From Candidatus Methylobacter favarea (GTDB lineage Bacteria > Pseudomonadota > Gammaproteobacteria > Methylococcales > Methylomonadaceae), in contig NZ_CADCXN010000080.1 in NCBI RefSeq assembly GCF_902806695.1, positions 1-64,000 of the forward strand: DNA of 64,000 nt. The letters run 5' to 3'. The position numbers and the translations under genes are program-made. The notes below the pieces were generated by a model, which was given only the letters and a program-made list of their open reading frames with translations, made no database searches and had not been told where the DNA came from. Below, in pieces: positions 9,648 through 17,264 of the stretch (its first letter is position 1; each line of letters opens with the position of its first letter).

Positions 9648-10801
9648 GACTGATCTTCCCCGGTCTGCTGCTCGGAATCCTGTTCGGTGCGCAGCAGCAG
9701 CGCGCCGTCAACCACCAGACGCTCGCCGGGCTTTATGCCTTCCAGAATCACGGCTCTGCCCTTGAGACGCAAACCTGCTTTGACCAGCCGCTTTTGGTAA
9801 TGATAATCGCCGGCATCGATGTATACCCAGTCGGATTCATCTTCAGTAAACAGCGCGGTCAAAGGCACAACCACAGCCAGATCATTCGGGGTGCTTTGCA
9901 GTTCGACCGAGGCATACATGGAAGGCAGCAGCCGCATATCGGCATTGGCCAAGACGCAGCGCACTTTCACCGTGCGCGTGGTTTCATCCACTATCTGGCC
10001 AATATAGGCGACTGTCGCCTGAAAGCTTTCACCAGGATAGGCCGGCACCTGAACGAGCACTTGCGCGCCTTTATGAATCAGGCTGATGTCCTTTTCGAAA
10101 ATATCCATTTGTAGCCACAGACTACTCAGATCAGAGATAACGTATAGTGGCGCTGGCAGATCGGGCCTGACTTCCATGCCAGGATTAATATTGCTTTCGG
10201 TGATTGTCCCGGCAAGAGGCGCATGCAGCACGAAACGGTTATCCATGCGTCCGCTCCGGACACCGAGATTCGCTAATTTAAGATGGGCCCGTTCGGCCTC
10301 GCTGCGAGCACGCGTCAAATTATCCCGTGCTTGTTCCTGATCCTTGCGCGGCGCGATTCCGTGCAAATAGAGTTCCTGCATGCGCTGGAAAGCATGCTTG
10401 GCCAACTCCAGATCCGACAAGGCATCCGTATAGGCCGACTGCGCCTGCCCCAATTCCGGACTGTCCAGTTCCGCCAGGGTGTCGCCTGCCTGAACAAGAA
10501 CGCCCGTCTTTGCGATGGAACCTATCACTCGTCCGGCCACAGGCGAAGAAACTCTGGCGGTTCGTAATGCGTCATAAGCGATCTTGCCCGCTACCGGGTC
10601 CATAAGCGGGCGCGGAGTCAATTCCACGACAGCTTCCTTGATATAGCCGCGCTTGGGCGATTCAGGACCGAGCACCACCTCATTCGTGGAAAGCGCTTTG
10701 GCTGGCCGCGCCGGTATATTATGTTGGGGTTGACAGGCCAGCAGAAACATACCCATAAGGCTGGCGGCCAGCCGGATTGAATTGATAAACCGCATACTCA
10801 T
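9644..10801 (-). CDS. czcB: Periplasmic adaptor (membrane fusion) lipoprotein, CzcB type
   Basis: Encodes 385 residues. The N-terminal signal MSMRFINSIRLAASLMGMFLLAC ends in a lipobox (LLAC), so it is probably a lipoprotein. The order is typical of adaptor proteins: barrel-sandwich start (DALRTARVSSPVAGRVIGSI), helical hairpin with coiled coil (residues about 125-180), then lipoyl half (LHAPLAGTITESNINPG) and beta barrel. It would link CzcA to the outer-membrane channel CzcC. It overlaps both neighbours by 4 bp, so the three are translationally coupled. No His-rich metal-binding extension is visible. Confidence 0.92.
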   Translation of the reverse strand: MSMRFINSIRLAASLMGMFLLACQPQHNIPARPAKALSTNEVVLGPESPKRGYIKEAVVELTPRPLMDPVAGKIAYDALRTARVSSPVAGRVIGSIAKTGVLVQAGDTLAELDSPELGQAQSAYTDALSDLELAKHAFQRMQELYLHGIAPRKDQEQARDNLTRARSEAERAHLKLANLGVRSGRMDNRFVLHAPLAGTITESNINPGMEVRPDLPAPLYVISDLSSLWLQMDIFEKDISLIHKGAQVLVQVPAYPGESFQATVAYIGQIVDETTRTVKVRCVLANADMRLLPSMYASVELQSTPNDLAVVVPLTALFTEDESDWVYIDAGDYHYQKRLVKAGLRLKGRAVILEGIKPGERLVVDGALLLRTEQDSEQQTGEDQS

Positions 10802-12096
10802 AATTTGATTTCTTCTCCATAAGCCATCAACAAATCCGCCCAGGCGTTGCTGCGATTTGCCAGGGCCGTGTAATAATCCAGCATCATCGCTTTGTAGCTG
10901 CGCTCGGCATCGATCAAGTCCAGCAAGCCCACGGCGCCTTTTTGATAGGCGAACTCCTGCGCTTTGCGTAATGCCTCGATGCGCTTAAGCACCGATTCCT
11001 CAAAGCGTTGAACGATGGCGTTCGCGCTGCGCCAGGCCGACAAGTCTTTCATGACTTCCGCCTGCACATTCAGCTCGATTTGCCTTAACGCCAGTTCGGC
11101 AGAATTCAATCCGACCCGAGCCTTGGAAATCTCGCCTTCCTGTTTGTAAAACAAGGGCAGCGGCACGCTGATGCCGATTCCGCCGCTGTTGGTGAAGAAA
11201 TTACCGGGATCGCGCTGGTAAAAGCCGCTAACTGTAACATCGGGAATGACCAACCGCTGAGCCAGAGTGAGCATTTTCCCGGCCTGCTGAATGCGTAGCC
11301 GCGCGGCTTGCAGATCGGGCCGCCGCTCCAGGGCTTGTCTGACTAATTGTTCCTGCCCCGCTTGCGCAATTTGTGGCTTCGCCTCAGGCCAAGACTCCAT
11401 AGCGAAAATTTCCAGACTGTTTTCAGGCCAGCCCAGCAGCAGCAGCAGATCGGCGCGCGCGCGGTTCAAGGCTGACTGAGCCTGATCCAGATCGCCTTGC
11501 GCTTTCAGGCTTTCGACCTCTATGCGGGTAAAGCCGGTCTCGGCAATATCGCCGACTTTGAGCCTGACGGCATTGACACGCAGGATTTCCCGGTACCGGT
11601 CAAGATTATTACTTGCCACTTCGGCAGTTTTTTGCGCCAGCAGCAGATTGTAATAAGCGCGCCGCACCGCATTGGTAAGTACCCGCAATATATCCTGCAG
11701 GTCAAGATTTACCGCTTCAGTAGCCAGTTCGCTGCTTTCTATGCGCAAGTGGCGCTTGCCCGCTGTCTCGATGAGTTGTTCAATCTGCGGCGATACCGCA
11801 GGCAGCGGCTGATGGCTGTTTTCCTTTTTAAACATTTCACTGCTCAGTGAGGAAATGGTAAAACTGAGCTTCGGGTTTGGAATTGCGGCGGCGATAATCT
11901 CTTGAGCCAGAGCGGTGTCAATATTGAAACTAGCCGCAATCAGATCGAGATTGCGCTGATAAAACAACGCAATGGCCTGCTGTTCAGTAAGAGCTAAACG
12001 ACTTTCTGCAACTGGAGTAATTTCCGCTCGAAGTGCCAGCGTCCATAGAGCTAAAACCAGGCAAACTAAAGTTTTTAAATAGAATTGTAAGTGCAT
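10798..12096 (-). CDS. czcC: TolC-family outer membrane channel, CzcC type
   Basis: Encodes 432 residues with an N-terminal signal (LVCLVLALWTLALRAEI). Two repeated outer-membrane-efflux-protein modules are present, each with long amphipathic helices (for example NAVRRAYYNLLLAQKTAEVA and KDLSAWRSANAIVQRFEESV). The QIEQLIETAGKRHLRIES segment is typical of CzcC/CusC. It is the first gene of the czcCBA-PII operon. The only purine-rich site just upstream is the AGGAAGG in the 40 bp before the ATG. It forms the outer-membrane duct of the tripartite pump. Confidence 0.92.
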   Translation of the reverse strand: MHLQFYLKTLVCLVLALWTLALRAEITPVAESRLALTEQQAIALFYQRNLDLIAASFNIDTALAQEIIAAAIPNPKLSFTISSLSSEMFKKENSHQPLPAVSPQIEQLIETAGKRHLRIESSELATEAVNLDLQDILRVLTNAVRRAYYNLLLAQKTAEVASNNLDRYREILRVNAVRLKVGDIAETGFTRIEVESLKAQGDLDQAQSALNRARADLLLLLGWPENSLEIFAMESWPEAKPQIAQAGQEQLVRQALERRPDLQAARLRIQQAGKMLTLAQRLVIPDVTVSGFYQRDPGNFFTNSGGIGISVPLPLFYKQEGEISKARVGLNSAELALRQIELNVQAEVMKDLSAWRSANAIVQRFEESVLKRIEALRKAQEFAYQKGAVGLLDLIDAERSYKAMMLDYYTALANRSNAWADLLMAYGEEIKL

Positions 12097-12134
12097 TTCT
12101 CTTTACGCCCAGGAAGGAGGCGGGAAAGTCAAAA

Positions 12135-12776
12135 TTAACGTATTTCCATCATTATTTTTTGAATCTTATTCAGCACTTGCTGTTGCTGCTCTGTTGAAAG
12201 TTTACTGAAGTCCTGCTCAAAATCGGCCAGGCTATAGGCTGTCTCATCAGCATTTTTCTCTGACAGTTCAATACCGCAATCGGTAAATACCCGCTTAATC
12301 GGCGTTGCAGCATTTGTCAGCGGCATTGATCCGGATAAGACCCTTCCGATCAGGGTATTGATACGAATAAAAATGGCTTGTCCGGTCAATATATCATCAG
12401 CGATGCGTTTGGCGTATTCTTTGGTATAGGCGCGGCGCTTGGAATCCTTGAAAGTCCGCATTTGAATCGTAACAGCGGGGTTTTTATCGATCTGATATTC
12501 CAGATTAAAGGTTCTGTCCTGCGAAGTGATCAAGGTTTCGGTATCAATGACAGCTTGTAATTTGTTTTCCTTGCAAACGATTTCCAGCCGGATCTCGTCG
12601 TAAAGATCATGCCGCGGTAGAGGCGATCTGGCAAAGCTGTAAGCCGCATTGGTTGCTCTGTCCCTGTCCTGGTGATAGATCCAGTCTTCATCTGCCGGTG
12701 TGTTAATGGCATAGAAAACCAGGAGCGCCAAGATGATTTGTTGAATGATTGTGGCGAAGAAACGGCTGTATTTCAT
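12135..12776 (-). CDS. Hypothetical protein with one N-terminal membrane segment or signal
   Basis: Encodes 213 residues. MKYSRFFATIIQQIILALLVFYAINTPA is a signal peptide or anchor, followed by a soluble region rich in charged residues and ending in a Gln-rich helix (LSTEQQQQVLNKIQKIMMEI). A single Cys pair candidate (C68, C174) could be noted, but no catalytic motif is seen. It lies 38 bp upstream of czcC on the same strand and could be the first gene of the efflux operon. Its function is unknown. Confidence 0.65.
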   Translation of the reverse strand: MKYSRFFATIIQQIILALLVFYAINTPADEDWIYHQDRDRATNAAYSFARSPLPRHDLYDEIRLEIVCKENKLQAVIDTETLITSQDRTFNLEYQIDKNPAVTIQMRTFKDSKRRAYTKEYAKRIADDILTGQAIFIRINTLIGRVLSGSMPLTNAATPIKRVFTDCGIELSEKNADETAYSLADFEQDFSKLSTEQQQQVLNKIQKIMMEIR

Positions 12777-13035
12777 CTTGATGGAGGCCTTGAAAAATTT
12801 GAATGATTGTCAGTAGATAGAGAATTATGACAGAAGCGGGGCGATGATAAAAAACGGAAGCCTTTAATCGTCAGCAAAAACTAAAAACGGACGACGCTCC
12901 CTGCAAATATATTCAATAGCCCAGCAAATTCCGTATTTTAATCTCATCTTTCAGGCACAAATCAAAACAAGACATAAACAGCAGAAGTTTGATAACAGCT
13001 TGCGATGCTAACCGGACATAACAACAGATTGCCAT

Positions 13036-13084
13036 CATGGCGCCTGGTCTGCTTCTCCTCAAGTGGAGCAGACCAGGCGCCATG
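13036..13084. repeat. Perfect 18-bp inverted repeat (strong hairpin)
   Basis: CATGGCGCCTGGTCTGCT and its exact reverse complement are separated by 13 bases. No T-run follows on either strand, so it is not a textbook terminator. It lies in the 420-bp gap 12777..13196, where I see nothing else. Confidence 0.85.
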
Positions 13085-13196
13085 ACGGCCTTACCGGACT
13101 TTTGGATAAACTAACTCATGCTCCAGCAAAATAATCCCTATGGCAATCCGGCCAGGGTGATTGATACTCTACGGATAGCCAAAAGCTTATTTCTTA

Positions 13197-13580
13197 TTAT
13201 TCAGCAATTTTAACCAGCCAGCCGCCGCTGCCTTTGCATTTATTGTGACCCTCGGCGTTTATATTGATTCTGGCATAGCCCCCCTTTAATTTATCGGGAA
13301 GCGTGCCGCTTACCTGAAAACCCTGAGCTTTAGGCGTGACTTTAACATCCACGGGCTGGTCTTTTATCGCAACCTTAATGCTATCAGGATTAGTATTGGG
13401 CGATGCTGTAAAAGAAAAAGCCGATTGCGCCGCCATCTCTGCTTTTTCAGCCGGGACAAATTCGGTAAATCGCGGTTTGGCGCAGGCTTTTTGGCTGCTA
13501 CTGCTGCTGCCGCCATAAGCCCAAATATTGCTGTTGATAATCGTCAAAACAAGTATCCAGAACAGTTTATGTGCTTTCAT
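13197..13580 (-). CDS. Small secreted protein, Ser-rich after the signal peptide
   Basis: The ATG at 13580 is chosen because GAGAGG precedes it and it starts a clear signal peptide (MKAHKLFWILVLTIINSNIWA). The frame extends further upstream, but that part looks non-coding. The mature protein begins YGGSSSSSQKACAKPRF and has about 105 residues with a beta-sandwich-like pattern (SAFSFTASPNTNPDSIKVAI ... GGYARININAEGHNKC) and two Cys that could pair. It resembles small periplasmic proteins with an Ig-like fold, but I do not recognise a named family. It appears monocistronic. Confidence 0.65.
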   Translation of the reverse strand: MKAHKLFWILVLTIINSNIWAYGGSSSSSQKACAKPRFTEFVPAEKAEMAAQSAFSFTASPNTNPDSIKVAIKDQPVDVKVTPKAQGFQVSGTLPDKLKGGYARININAEGHNKCKGSGGWLVKIAE

Positions 13581-14077
13581 CGTTAAACCTCTCGTGCAGT
13601 TATTTTTTATGAATAGGTTCGGAAAAATCCCTCCTCCCCGAATCATTGTTCAGCAACTCCTCCAGCCGGTGTTGCCTGGCCGGATGCCCGGATGAATTTT
13701 CAGGGCTAATTCATTTAAAATCGCTATTTAATTGCTATCCTTAACGTTTTAAAGAGTAGTAATTAAAAAATTGCGATAGCTTCAGCTTGCTGATCTACCA
13801 ACGATTTTTTCAATCCGGCTCAGGCGAGGACTATAAAATCATCCGGGCAAATCCCCGCTTATTCTGACATCTCGGGACTTTTCTATCATATCGCGAAAAA
13901 TGCCGGCAGTTGAAAAGCATTATGAATAATTTTTTTATGACCGATCAGGAACTCGAACAATTTTTTTAGCAAGCTACAGTACAAAGAGCGGATGGACACA
14001 CTCGACAGTGAAGATTCCTGTGCCGTTTGATTTTAGTAATCACTTGATGCTCATCAAATCTTCTGACAGCTAATACG
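13581..14077. other. Intergenic stretch, AT-rich, no gene
   Basis: Stops in all frames. A 15-codon reading piece at about 13922..13969 (MNNFFMTDQELEQFF) resembles the start of a lost gene, but nothing follows it in frame for long. No RNA gene is seen. Confidence 0.4.
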
Positions 14078-14766
14078 ATGACCAAATATTATGCGCATAG
14101 CGCAAACAAGAAAAGCAGGCAATGGCATTTGCTTAAAAACCATTTAGAAAGTGTTTCTGAATTGGCTGGACAGTATGTTTTCGGCTGGCATGGAGAAGAA
14201 GAAAGCAAGCTTGCGGGGCTTCTGCACGATTTAGGTAAATATGGTGATAAATTTCAAAACCGCTTAAAAGGTTTGGATAATGGCTTGGACCACTGGTCAC
14301 AAGGCACTTTCTTAGCCATCAAAAAAGCTGGAGCTTGTGCCGCAGCTATCGCAATACAAGGTCATCATATTGGTTTACAAAGTCTGCAAAAAGAAGACCT
14401 ACAAAAATTGAATCCAAAATCGTTAGTCACATATCACCCCCAAGGCTTGACCCTAAGCGAAACCAATATAGCGCTGCTAGAGGAGCGATTAAATCATGAC
14501 GGTTTTTTTGTGAAAAACCGCAAACGCGACTTTTCAACTCGCTTTTAGGCGAGTCCGAAGCACGTGTGGACAATATGCTAGATGTACGGGGCTTATTTTC
14601 AGCCTTAGTCAATGCTGATTTTATCGTCACGGGGGCACATTTTAACGGTGATGAACAAGGCAAAATAACGCGTAAACAAAGCTTAAAACTTAATGTACTG
14701 GCGTTGCTGGCGGAGTGCTGGAGAATTTTGCGGCAGTGGCGTGAGAGGAGCCACATAATCATCTGA
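14078..14766 (+). pseudogene. cas3: Orphan Cas3 HD-nuclease (Cas3'') fragment, frameshifted
   Basis: Residues 1-150 carry the Cas3 HD nuclease pattern: YAHSANKKSRQWHLLKNHLE, AGLLHDLGKYGDKFQNRL (HD metal-binding pair), LDHWSQGTFLAI and AIQGHHIG. Near 14530 the frame breaks. Shifting the frame restores NSLLGESEARVDNMLDVRGL and FSALVNADFIVTGAHF, which is typical of Cas3 just before the helicase. The sequence then ends at 14766 without any helicase motifs. No other cas gene and no CRISPR array is found nearby. This is a remnant of a type I system. Confidence 0.8.
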
Positions 14767-14992
14767 AAGCCGCTATATTAAAGGATTGTTGAATTTCATT
14801 TTTCAAATATAGCCCACATAAATCCCCCATTGATACGCTGTTGCTCTGCCTTATGCGTATTTGGCTAATGCTTTTTATCGGGCTATAGCTTATCTAATTC
14901 AGTGATAGTAAACGCCACTCATGCCGATAAATATCATAACCAAGCCCTCAGCCGTGACTATAGTTTTTCTTTTCACTAAAAGAATAACTGCC

Positions 14993-15145
14993 ATGACGAA
15001 CAGCGACAGAAAAGACTTATACCGTTTCCTTGAACAGTCCGGGTGCGGAATTTATCAAAACTCTCAGCACTCCGCCGACTACGATAGTCATCACGTGTTT
15101 TTTGCAAGGCTGCTTCGTAAACATCTGCAAAAGCAGAAAGACTAG
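14993..15145 (+). CDS. Possible small protein (50 aa), weakly supported
   Basis: ATG at 14993 encodes MTNSDRKDLYRFLEQSGCGI and ends LLRKHLQKQKD. The composition looks protein-like and includes HH and Cys residues, but there is no good ribosome-binding site and no recognised family. It could equally be gene debris next to the cas3 remnant. The rest of 14767..15394 holds nothing recognisable apart from an imperfect palindrome centred on CAATTG at about 15333..15358. Confidence 0.25.
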   Translation: MTNSDRKDLYRFLEQSGCGIYQNSQHSADYDSHHVFFARLLRKHLQKQKD

Positions 15146-15394
15146 GTGAACAAGTAAGAAATTATATGCGTCAATACCCCCCTGCCTATGACAAAAAGTT
15201 TTGCTCACAAAAGTTTTGCTCAAAAACGCCATAAATAGCATATTTGCCAGGCTCAAAAGCGAACTCAGAGTTCTTATTTGATACCGGCTTGCCTATTAGT
15301 ATCAATGGCTTAAGGTTGGTTGGGTGACTTCCAAAGGTTCTACAATTGTGGAACTTTTAGGCGTTTTATTCTGTTTTGAATTACCGGTTTTTGC

Positions 15395-15600
15395 AGGTTG
15401 TATGACTTCGCTTAAGCCAAGGTGCTGCGTCTGGAGGCACGGCAGCGCAACCTTTTACAGCCTTTTTTTTATTTCAAATGTGAGGTTTTCTTAGGTTGTA
15501 TGACTTCGCTTAAACCGAGGTTGCGCCTGTACCCCCGGCTTGGCAACTTTTTACGGCTTTTTTTATTTCAAATGTTAACTTTTAACAACCTGTATGACTT
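15395..15600. repeat. Tandem ~98-bp repeats sharing TGTATGACTTCGCTT
   Basis: The block TTGTATGACTTCGCTTAA recurs at about 15398 and 15496, and TGTATGACTTCGCTTTT at 15591, a spacing of 98 and 94 bp. Each full unit also carries a T-rich tract (TTTTTTTATTTCAAATGT) about 75 bp later. The third unit begins inside the 3' end of the HGG-STGP gene, so the repeats look like duplicated copies of that gene's tail and downstream region. Confidence 0.75.
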
Positions 15601-15896
15601 CGCTTTTTCTTGGGGCAGCGGCCATTCATTGCGGAGCGTTTCTTTCCTGCTTCCGTTTTAGGCCCCGTGCTGCACCCGCCGTGCCATTTACAGCGGCCAT
15701 TGTCATAAACCCCTTTCTGTTTGCACGGCGTCCCGGCCTGAGTTTTTACGCCGCATACTAGGTCAGCCAGATCGTTAGGCAGGGGATCGTGTTTTGGCGG
15801 TGGATAATCATCATCGCGTTCCCACCATTCGGCAAAGGCAGCCTGTGATCGCAGACGATGTTCTTTTAGCCGTTTTCGTTGTTCTGGGGTACTCAT
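15582..15896 (-). CDS. HGGxSTGP-motif protein of the mobile element
   Basis: Encodes 104 residues with the motif CKWHGGCSTGPKTEAGKKR near the C-terminus and a Cys pattern VCGVKTQAGTPCKQKGVYDN that suggests a small zinc-binding fold. HGG-STGP proteins are small accessory proteins common in phages and genomic islands; their role is unknown. The start ATG is at 15896. The C-terminus (RCPKKKRSHTGC) overlaps the third copy of the tandem repeat downstream. It is probably part of the P4-like element. Confidence 0.7.
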   Translation of the reverse strand: MSTPEQRKRLKEHRLRSQAAFAEWWERDDDYPPPKHDPLPNDLADLVCGVKTQAGTPCKQKGVYDNGRCKWHGGCSTGPKTEAGKKRSAMNGRCPKKKRSHTGC

Positions 15897-15926
15897 GACC
15901 TGGATATTTGCTTGATGGATGCTATC

Positions 15927-16061
15927 TCATGCCATTTTAGCGTACTCACTGGCTCGGCTGATTTCTATAATTTCCGTTTTAAAAATTCTTTGGGCAAAAA
16001 CCATGCATGGCAGGCTTTCGGACTTTATCAGGGCTTCGGGCTTATTTGGGGCCTTAATTGG
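15927..16061 (-). pseudogene. Remnant of a small unrecognised gene
   Basis: An open frame without an upstream start reads ALIKSESLPCMVFAQRIFKT and ends SRASEYAKMA at a TGA 30 bp upstream of the HGG-STGP start. The sequence is clearly protein-like, but the 5' end is missing. No family was recognised. The rest of 15897..16229 shows nothing further. Confidence 0.35.
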
Positions 16062-16229
16062 CTAATTTTGCATATGAGAAAAAAGACTTGGGGCGCGCAA
16101 AGGCCATTCAGTTCTGTAGGGTTCTGACCCGCCCCTGCCGCTGTGGGCTTTTAGTATTAAAAATTTTACCGGTAAGAATAAACCTGGAGGCGGACAAAGG
16201 TAGCCATTAACAGCCAGGTTTTGACCCCC

Positions 16230-16459
16230 CTATTGGCTGTCCATCACTAATGCCTTCAGACCTTCGCTAAAGACCTCGCAATTGTGCAGCGCCTCGCCCA
16301 AGCCAAGCGAACCGTTTTGCGTCAAGATCGTATGAAGCATTAACGCCAGGATACCAACGAAGTCGTCAGTTGTTGCGCCTGGCCCCAGCTCACGCGCCAG
16401 GGCATACGGCAGCCGTAAAAAGCGGCCTTGGTGGTTTCAATTTCGGTTCGGGTTTTCAT
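16230..16459 (-). pseudogene. Small element gene with one frameshift
   Basis: ATG at 16459 begins MKTRTEIETTKAA. After a 1-base shift the frame continues LRLPYALARELGPGATTDDF, then VGILALMLHTILTQNGSLGL and ends at a TAG at 16230..16232. The total length (230 bp) is not a multiple of three, which agrees with one indel. The product would be about 75 residues. It belongs to the minus-strand gene series of the integrative element; function unknown. Confidence 0.5.
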
Positions 16460-16751
16460 AATGTTATCTCAATCATGCATAGTCATTTAATTGAAGTAAT
16501 CTGTGCGGCTTGGTTAATAATGCCTATATCACTTATTATGCCGCTCTGTACGCCTTGGTAGGCGTGGCTTATCGTGAATTGGTATGAAATTACGCTAGGC
16601 ATTTGATTGTTTCTTTTTTGTTGCGAATGTTAAGTTTTCTGAAGTTTTCGGCTGATTGATTTTGCGCGTTGAAAGTCCCGACTATACAGCAGTATGGCCG
16701 GGCATGTGGTTACTTTTGCTCCTTTGCCATTTCCTTTTGACGCCATGCCGA

Positions 16752-17264
16752 TTATTCATTTACCGAAATGAAGGTACTGCAAAACCGCCTTCGCAGACTG
16801 GACTCGGCTTCCTGCAAGGTGGTGTTAGGCATGATGATGATTAACTCATGACCGGGCTTCTCGGTGTTCTGATATGTATAAGCACGAATGTTGGCTTGCA
16901 GCTCAGCGGCTTCCTGCTCGGCTGCTTCCTTTGCCCTTGTCAGGAAGTATTACCGCGCGGCAGGATCCTCATGGCATTGCGTTGTGGTTTCATTGATGAT
17001 TGTTTGATCGGTTTCCTCGATACTGGCAAGCCAAGCCAGGATTTCCTTTTCATCTGCCAGGCTGAGTCTGTTGGCTGCAAGCTCATTTTTTATTTTGTTT
17101 GCAGTATTTCGCGGGCTACCGGTGCTACTCGTGCTACCGTCAGCAATGACGCGGCCTGTAGCGGTAGCACCTTGTTTTTTTGACGTGCTACCGGTGCTAC
17201 CAATTGGCGTTGAAGTTGTTATTTCAGGTGGCTGGTATCGCTGAAACAATTCAATTAGGCTCAT
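16752..17264 (-). pseudogene. Element gene with Gly-Ser-Thr-rich region and an internal stop
   Basis: ATG at 17264 overlaps the stop of the upstream DUF927 gene (ATGA). The first 104 codons encode MSLIELFQRYQPP, a low-complexity GST-rich stretch and a charged segment ending HEDPAAR. A TAA at 16950..16952 then interrupts. The same frame stays open beyond it as AKEAAEQEAAELQANIRAYT and PGHELIIIMPNTTLQ to a TAA at 16752..16754. The 170-codon frame therefore probably was one protein, now truncated by a nonsense mutation. The product is not recognised. Confidence 0.55.
17115..17201. repeat. Iteron-like GGTGCTACC / GGTAGCACC repeats, block 1
   Basis: Five copies or near copies of the 9-mer GGTGCTACC occur in both orientations between 17115 and 17201, inside the GST-rich part of the gene above. 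A second block occurs at 18763..18853. In P4-like elements, short iterons mark the replication origin; whether these do is not known. Confidence 0.6.

Noticed and set aside
15395-15600. Possible CRISPR array near the Cas3 remnant
   Set aside because: Units are about 98 bp apart with a conserved block of only some 18 bp plus related, not unique, spacers; this is tandem duplication, not a CRISPR array. No other repeat-spacer pattern was seen.
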